Position numbers and translations under genes: made by a program | From: Chitinophagaceae bacterium | GTDB lineage: Bacteria > Bacteroidota > Bacteroidia > Chitinophagales > Chitinophagaceae | Reading direction: 5' to 3' | Assembly (NCBI GenBank): GCA_025455205.1 | Contig: JALOMZ010000030.1 | Span: forward strand, 1 to 11,624 | DNA: 11,624 nucleotides | In this document: piece after piece, positions 7,409 through 11,624 of the stretch | How the letters are laid out: the number at the start of each line of letters is the position of its first letter | How positions within the stretch are numbered: the first letter of the stretch is position 1 | Notes under the pieces: model-generated | The model's input: only the letters and a program-made list of their open reading frames with translations | Databases searched by the model: none | What the model was told of the DNA's origin: nothing

Positions 7409-7858
7409 TCAGGCATAGGCGCCGGCAGGCTCCGCTACGGCCCAACGCGCCCCCGTTTGCTGCAGGGAAGCCACGGTAGCCGCCAGCATGCATACCATTC
7501 GGTCTGCAACCGGCTGCTGCATTTCAGCTTCAAAGTGCCAGCCATCGGTGGTGTCCATGCGCAGGGCGAAACTACTGTTATGGTCATGCAATTGGATGGC
7601 TATGGTTTGTCGGGGCTGTGCAGAACTGTGGGCTACCCAACTGGCAGCCCCCTTGCGGTGGCAATGCAGCTGAAACAACGGCACGCCATAGAGGTTGGAC
7701 ACCGTAACCACATGGGCATTCAGCAGGTGCGGCTGCACCTGCAGCACTTCATGCACCGGTGCGCCTATGCGTACATAATCATCGTCGAGATTGAGCTTCA
7801 CATCCAGTTCGAAGCGGCGGTTTCCATGGCTGGCAATCAGGGTCAGGTAGGCATCCAT
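7409..7858 (-). CDS. Hypothetical protein, 149 residues
   Basis: I do not recognise this protein. It is 149 residues with no signal peptide or membrane helix, so probably cytosolic. It begins MDAYLTLIASHGNRRFELDV, contains a beta-rich-looking central part (HVVTVSNLYGVPLFQLHCHR, TIAIQLHDHNSSFALRMD) and ends in an Ala-rich helix-like segment (MVCMLAATVASLQQ, then AVAEPAGAYA). His residues are frequent (HCHRK, QLHDHN), but no metal-site motif can be claimed. The start ATG 7858 has AAGG just before it. It fills the gap between the regulator (90 bp upstream) and ung (67 bp downstream) on the same strand with little overlap, which supports it being real. Its opposite strand is also open, so coding status is likely rather than certain. 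Confidence 0.65.
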   Translation of the reverse strand: MDAYLTLIASHGNRRFELDVKLNLDDDYVRIGAPVHEVLQVQPHLLNAHVVTVSNLYGVPLFQLHCHRKGAASWVAHSSAQPRQTIAIQLHDHNSSFALRMDTTDGWHFEAEMQQPVADRMVCMLAATVASLQQTGARWAVAEPAGAYA

Positions 7859-7862
7859 GCCT

Positions 7863-7870
7863 TAAAGCTA
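7863..7870 (-). promoter_or_regulatory. Possible -7 box before the hypothetical gene
   Basis: On the minus strand TAGCTTTA resembles TAnnTTTG with one mismatch and is followed by AGGC and then the ATG at 7858. The box-to-start spacing equals that of the regulator gene, but no -33 element is visible. Confidence 0.25.
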
Positions 7871-7948
7871 CCACGCCAATGTTACCAAATTGTTAAGCAC
7901 CTTGCCGGTGACGCTCCGTTTTTTCCACAGCCATGCCCGGGCCATTGT

Positions 7949-10840
7949 TTACACAATGCTGTTGAGGAACTCGCCCAGCGACTGCTCTGTGGGAATGCCC
8001 AATTTCTTGCGCAGGCGGTAACGCCCAATCTCCACCCCGCGGGTGGAAATATTCAACAGCTGCGCAATTTCCTTGGAAGACATTTTCAGCTGCAGATAGG
8101 CACACAATTTCAGGTCGTTATTGGTAAGCCCGGGATATTGCGCCCTGAGCTTCTTCAGGAAGTCATTGTTGATTTCATCAAATGAAGCTGCAAAACGGTC
8201 CCAGTCGGAATTGCTGCGCTCAATATCGGAGAGCAGGTGGATGGCCTTTTTAATGTCTTCATTACCCGCATTGCTCTTGTACAGCCGCTGAAGTTCCTCT
8301 TTCACTTTGGCGAGGGCATCCGAACGCTCTACCAGGTGCATGGCTGTATCGGCCAGTTCACGGTTCTTGAAAGACACTTCACTGGCCAGCTTTTCATTCT
8401 GCAGGCGAATGATCTCCTTCTCATTCTTCTCCAGTTCCAGCTGGTGCAGCACCCGCAACTGCTCCTGCTTCTCCTCATACAGGCGGCGCTGCCGGGCCAG
8501 GTTGCGGTGGTGCCAATGCCGAAGCCAGTATGCAAAGGCTATCAGCATGAGCGCATATATTCCATACGCCAACCCCGACTTGTACCAAGGGGGTGCCACC
8601 ACAAAGTGGTAGGCCAAAGCCTCCGATTCCGTGCCCAGGTTGCTGCGCGCCTTCACCCGAAACACATAATCGCCGGGAGGCAGGTTGGTATAGTCTTTTT
8701 CTGTCCTGGTGTTCCACCGGCTCCATTCGCGATCGTATCCTTCCAGCAGGAAACTGTATTCCACATTGTCCTGGTAACCATATGCCGGCGAACTGAATTC
8801 GAAATGCAGGGCATTCAGCCGGTAGGGCAGCCGGAATTTCTCCCTTTCCCCCCTGGACTTTGCAGCAGGGTCCGACTGGCTGAATCCGTTGCTGATGAGG
8901 CTGTCTGTTTCCCCAAAAGCATGTACGGCCGACAACAGGATGCGCGGACGCCGGCTGGCCTGCAGGTATCGGGCCAGGTTGATTTGGATAAACCCGTTTT
9001 CAGCCCCTACAAAAATGTTTTCGCGGTTATAGGGGTACACATTTTCAAATCCCGACAATATGCGCCCGGCCAGTTCCGGAAAGAAAGTAACGGTATAGGC
9101 ATCTTTTCCTTTGGCCTGCGGCACCAGCACTCCCAGCCGCTTGCCGGATACGAACCAGATATGGCCATCGGCATCCTCCTTCAGGTATCGCACGGGCATA
9201 GTGCCCAATGCCGGCGCCAGAAAGGGCGAAGGGGCAAAGCGTCCGGTGGCCGCATTGAATTCATATACGCCTGCCTCGGTAGCAAAAACCACCCGCCTTT
9301 CTATCTGAAACACATGGTTGTCGAGCGCCGATGGCAATCCGTCCTTATCCGTGTAAAGCCGGGTGCTGTATTGCATGGAATCGCCCGACAGGCTGATCTG
9401 GTAAATTCCCCGGTAAGGATGCGAAGCCCAAATCCGGTTCTCATTGTCCATGGCCAGGAATCGGAGCGATTCGCGCGTGCCCCGGAGGTTGGGCAACGCC
9501 TCAAACCCCGCCTGCCGGTAACGGAGCATTTTCAATCCGGTATAGTTACCCACCAGCACCCTGCTCACCGGTGCCACCTTACCCAAAGCTAAAAAGAGCC
9601 AGGAGGCATCCGGAGATATCCGCCGGGCTTCCTGGCCGCTTATTTCAAAAGTGCCTTCATTATGGGCCAGCAGCAGTTGACGGTTAATTTCATCAATGCG
9701 GTAATTCAATCCCTGGCTGTTGGCTATTTGCCGGAACTGGCCCTTGGAAAAACTCAGGTCGGGATTGCCGGGCTGCAGCGGCACTGAATAGGCACCGTCT
9801 GATGTGGCCAGGTACAGTTGCCCGTTGAAAATTCGGGCAGAATAGCCTGCCAGCTCATTGGTGAGGCTGGGCCTTATATATTTTACCGGTGTATTGTAGG
9901 CAATGAGGCTGATGCCATGGCTGGTTCCTGCCCACAGGTTGCCATCCTGGTCTACCCGCACACAGAGAATATTGTTATCCTGCAGCCCCTCTGAAATGGA
10001 AATACGCTGCACCATCTGCCCGGCGCGGTCCAGCACCAGGCAGCCCTGGTTGGTGGTACCCATCACAAATTCCTTGTTGTTGAGCCCCGTCATGGCATAG
10101 GTGAATCCCGCCAGGGAAACCCTCGCCGGCTCATATGGCTGCAGGCTATCGCCGGCCAGCAGAAAGAGGCGGTTGGAATAGGTGGCCAGCAAAATACTAT
10201 CGCGTCCCAGCAGCATGGCCCCCTGCACGGCATCGCTGCTCACCAAACGGGCATTTTGCGCCGGAAGCCATTCCTGGCCATTCCAGCTGAACAGGCCCTC
10301 GCGACTATCCTGGGCCAGCAAACGCCCCCCGACCTCCTGCAAAAAAACCCATTCATTAGGCGAACGGTACACCTGCACGGTGTTGTTCACCAGCTCGAAA
10401 ATGCGGTCGAGGGCCCGGAAGAAAACAGACTCTCCATGAAAGGTGATGTCCCATATATCGGCAAAATCACGGGATGCAGCCGGAATCAGGCCCAAAAGGG
10501 ACTTGTATTGCAGCGACCCCTGTGACCCAGGCACAAAATAACCGGCCTCGCCCTGGCCACCCACAAACACCCGGCCACTGCTATCCAGCCGCACAGAGCG
10601 CATGATGGTTTTGTTGGGCAGGGGAAACAGCTTCCAATACGACCCATCGTATACCAGCAGGCCTTCATTGTTGGCAAAGTACATGCGGCCGGCAGCATCC
10701 TGGTCAATATCCCAGGTCTGACTGCCGCCCCGGAAGTCACGCTTGCTGAAATTCCTGATCAAAGGCAGACCAATGGTATTCTGCGATAACACCACCTCCT
10801 GCAAACAAAAAACCAGGCAAAGCAGCCAGCCCATTTTCAT
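7949..10840 (-). CDS. Membrane-anchored one-component regulator (Reg_prop, Y_Y_Y, LuxR-type HTH)
   Basis: Likely senses a ligand in the periplasm and controls transcription through a cytosolic DNA-binding domain, probably of the divergent SusC-like gene. The 963 residues read: signal-like N terminus (1-19); a beta-propeller with repeated Reg_prop-like units, e.g. WDIDQDAAGRMYFANNEG (~43), VRVDQDGNLWAGTSHGI (~290), LAMDNENRIWASHPYRG (~455), LKEDADGHIWFVSG (~550); a Y_Y_Y domain (~674-750) with VEYSFLLEGYDREWSRW and NLPPGDYVFRVKARSN; one membrane helix (~755-775, AYGIYALMLIAFAYWL); a coiled coil (~777-856); and a C-terminal helix-turn-helix (~905-963) with LTNNDLKLCAYLQLKMSSKE and IAQLLNISTRGVEIGRYRLR. 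There is no histidine-kinase or receiver domain, so this is not a hybrid two-component protein. The start ATG 10840 has a TATCTTTA box four bases upstream. The ligand is unknown. Confidence 0.9.
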   Translation of the reverse strand: MKMGWLLCLVFCLQEVVLSQNTIGLPLIRNFSKRDFRGGSQTWDIDQDAAGRMYFANNEGLLVYDGSYWKLFPLPNKTIMRSVRLDSSGRVFVGGQGEAGYFVPGSQGSLQYKSLLGLIPAASRDFADIWDITFHGESVFFRALDRIFELVNNTVQVYRSPNEWVFLQEVGGRLLAQDSREGLFSWNGQEWLPAQNARLVSSDAVQGAMLLGRDSILLATYSNRLFLLAGDSLQPYEPARVSLAGFTYAMTGLNNKEFVMGTTNQGCLVLDRAGQMVQRISISEGLQDNNILCVRVDQDGNLWAGTSHGISLIAYNTPVKYIRPSLTNELAGYSARIFNGQLYLATSDGAYSVPLQPGNPDLSFSKGQFRQIANSQGLNYRIDEINRQLLLAHNEGTFEISGQEARRISPDASWLFLALGKVAPVSRVLVGNYTGLKMLRYRQAGFEALPNLRGTRESLRFLAMDNENRIWASHPYRGIYQISLSGDSMQYSTRLYTDKDGLPSALDNHVFQIERRVVFATEAGVYEFNAATGRFAPSPFLAPALGTMPVRYLKEDADGHIWFVSGKRLGVLVPQAKGKDAYTVTFFPELAGRILSGFENVYPYNRENIFVGAENGFIQINLARYLQASRRPRILLSAVHAFGETDSLISNGFSQSDPAAKSRGEREKFRLPYRLNALHFEFSSPAYGYQDNVEYSFLLEGYDREWSRWNTRTEKDYTNLPPGDYVFRVKARSNLGTESEALAYHFVVAPPWYKSGLAYGIYALMLIAFAYWLRHWHHRNLARQRRLYEEKQEQLRVLHQLELEKNEKEIIRLQNEKLASEVSFKNRELADTAMHLVERSDALAKVKEELQRLYKSNAGNEDIKKAIHLLSDIERSNSDWDRFAASFDEINNDFLKKLRAQYPGLTNNDLKLCAYLQLKMSSKEIAQLLNISTRGVEIGRYRLRKKLGIPTEQSLGEFLNSIV

Positions 10841-10844
10841 ACTA

Positions 10845-10852
10845 TAAAGATA
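10845..10852 (-). promoter_or_regulatory. Possible -7 box of the regulator gene
   Basis: On the minus strand TATCTTTA matches TAnnTTTG with one mismatch and lies four bases before the regulator ATG. Direct-repeat copies 1 and 2 begin seven bases upstream of it, where a bound regulator would meet RNA polymerase. No -33 TTG is visible. Confidence 0.35.
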
Positions 10853-10859
10853 AAAAAAT

Positions 10860-10925
10860 TTATGATGTAGTAATGATGTAGATCTTTCTTATTGATAATC
10901 AATTAAATAAAAAATAATGATGTAG
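10860..10925. promoter_or_regulatory. Helically phased 11-bp direct repeats, probable operator
   Basis: Three same-orientation copies of TWATGATGTAG lie at 10860-10870 (TTATGATGTAG), 10871-10881 and 10915-10925 (both TAATGATGTAG). Copies 1 and 2 are back to back with an 11-bp offset. Copy 3 is offset 44 bp from copy 2, four times 11, so all three should lie on nearly the same face of the helix. They sit in an AT-rich patch (13 G/C in 80 bases at 10841-10920) between the divergent regulator and susC-like genes. That is the expected place for a binding site of the LuxR-type regulator. Binding is inferred. Confidence 0.6.
10891..10903. repeat. 13-bp palindrome between direct repeats 2 and 3
   Basis: ATTGAT-A-ATCAAT is a perfect 6-bp inverted repeat around one central base at 10897. 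The midpoint of the gap between repeat copies 2 and 3 is 10898, so the palindrome is nearly centred between them. This could be a second, dimeric protein-binding site, although AT-rich DNA makes short palindromes common. Confidence 0.4.
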
Positions 10926-10968
10926 TCAAGTAGGGGCAACTGTTGTGGACGCCGGCCTATGGGCATGG

Positions 10969-10976
10969 TATCTTTA
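10969..10976 (+). promoter_or_regulatory. Possible -7 box of the susC-like gene
   Basis: TATCTTTA resembles TAnnTTTG with one mismatch and is identical to the box before the divergent regulator. A TTG at 10943-10945 lies 23 bases upstream, slightly longer than the usual -33/-7 spacing. Repeat copy 3 ends 43 bases before the box, a position suited to an activator. The ATG is 43 bases downstream. Confidence 0.4.
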
Positions 10977-11019
10977 TGCTCGGATTTTATTCTGATCTCT
11001 CACAAAACTCGACTTGCTT

Positions 11020-11624
11020 ATGAAACAGCCATTGCAGCAGTTCGTCCTTTTTCTAGGTCTGCTCGGTTTGTCCGTTCTGGCATTTGCACAAAACAGGACC
11101 GTTACCGGAAAGGTAACCGACGACAAGGGCGCAGCCCTTTCCAAAGTCTCTATTATGGTAAAAGGTGGCAGTCAGGGTACTGCCAGCAACGAAACGGGTG
11201 AATTCACCCTGCAGGTACCCGCCACAGCCACCACGCTGGTGGTTTCCGCCATCGGCTTTGAAAGCCGGGAGGTAGCCATAGAAGGCGCCTACCTTAACAT
11301 TACGCTCACCGCCACCGCAGGCAAACTGGACGAAGTGGTGGTAGTAGGCTATGGTACCCAGAAAGTGACCAAGGTATCTGGCGCCATTTCCACCGTAAAA
11401 GGGACGGAAATTGAAAAATACCGCCCGGTTCGTACCGAAGATGCCCTCCAGGGTCGCGCTTCGGGTGTTACGGTGGTATCGCCCGGATCGCCGGGTGCCA
11501 AGCCCACAGTACTCATCCGGGGTATTCCTTCCTACACCGGCACCGACCCGATTGTGGTGGTAGACGGTTCCATCCAAACCCTGGATGACCTGAATGCGAT
11601 CAACGCCGCCGATATTGAATCGGT
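11020..11624 (+). CDS. SusC/RagA-family TonB-linked outer-membrane transporter, N-terminal part (partial)
   Basis: SusC-like proteins are TonB-dependent barrels that import glycans, peptides or other large nutrients together with a SusD-like lipoprotein. The frame opens at ATG 11020 and runs off the right edge; 201 residues are visible. A signal peptide (QFVLFLGLLGLSVLAFA, cleavage before Gln24) is followed by a carboxypeptidase-regulatory-like domain (~27-103: RTVTGKVTDDKGAALSKVSI, GEFTLQVP, LVVSAIGFESREV). The SusC-type motif DEVVVVGYGTQKV starts at residue 104. The plug domain begins after it (RTEDALQGRASGVTVVS, VLIRGIPS, DPIVVVDGS). No STN (FecA-type signalling) domain is present, so an ECF-sigma/anti-sigma partner is not indicated. 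That fits control by the divergent membrane regulator instead. The substrate cannot be told, and a SusD-like gene would be expected to the right. Confidence 0.95.
   Translation, partial: MKQPLQQFVLFLGLLGLSVLAFAQNRTVTGKVTDDKGAALSKVSIMVKGGSQGTASNETGEFTLQVPATATTLVVSAIGFESREVAIEGAYLNITLTATAGKLDEVVVVGYGTQKVTKVSGAISTVKGTEIEKYRPVRTEDALQGRASGVTVVSPGSPGAKPTVLIRGIPSYTGTDPIVVVDGSIQTLDDLNAINAADIES

Noticed and set aside
7286..8185. 299-codon open frame on the plus strand
   Set aside because: Overlaps the starts or ends of three minus-strand genes, including ung and the HTH end of the regulator; unlikely to be real.
8237..9592. 451-codon open frame on the plus strand
   Set aside because: Lies wholly opposite the regulator gene, has no recognisable motif, and fits the antisense openness common in GC-rich genes.
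10841..11019. Short CRISPR-like array
   Set aside because: Repeat units are only 11 bp, two are adjacent without a spacer, and no cas genes are present; an operator explains them better.

Overview
The window looks like chromosomal DNA of a Bacteroidota member, most likely in or near the Chitinophagaceae. The evidence is a SusC/RagA-type TonB-linked transporter with a DEVVVVGYG box, a Reg_prop/Y_Y_Y/LuxR-type membrane regulator, a Bacteroidota-type LptD, and TAnnTTTG-like -7 boxes. The genes are moderately GC-rich. No tRNA, rRNA, CRISPR array, insertion sequence or phage gene was seen, and no clear new defence or mobile system was found.

Left part (1-5760), mostly cell envelope. The end of a YhhN/TMEM86-like membrane protein (+) converges on a minus-strand group: N-acetylmuramoyl-L-alanine amidase, then an MCE/MlaD-like lipid-transport protein, then coaE (dephospho-CoA kinase). 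The amidase is divergent from a large plus-strand gene for an LptD-like LPS-assembly outer-membrane protein. The MCE gene lacks the 5' segment that should encode its membrane anchor. Family-like codons run upstream of the only plausible start, GTG, until they hit an in-frame stop, and a 7-bp inverted repeat lies at that point.

Middle part (5761-7948). Convergent with lptD are minus-strand genes for a PlsC-type acyltransferase, family-1 uracil-DNA glycosylase (ung) and an unrecognised 149-residue protein. ung and plsC are only 16 bp apart and are probably co-transcribed. The 149-bp lptD/plsC convergent gap shows no convincing terminator.

Right part (7949-11624), a regulator/transporter pair. 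A 963-residue membrane-anchored one-component regulator (beta-propeller sensor, Y_Y_Y domain, one membrane helix, coiled coil, LuxR-type HTH) is divergent from a SusC-like transporter gene that runs off the right edge. The AT-rich gap between them carries three copies of an 11-bp direct repeat starting at 10860, 10871 and 10915, so their offsets are 11 and 44 bp. A 13-bp palindrome sits almost exactly midway between copies 2 and 3. This looks like an operator controlling both genes and is the most interesting non-coding signal. A weaker recurring pattern is a TAnnTTT(G/A) box 4-5 bases before several start codons, which suggests very short or absent 5' leaders.
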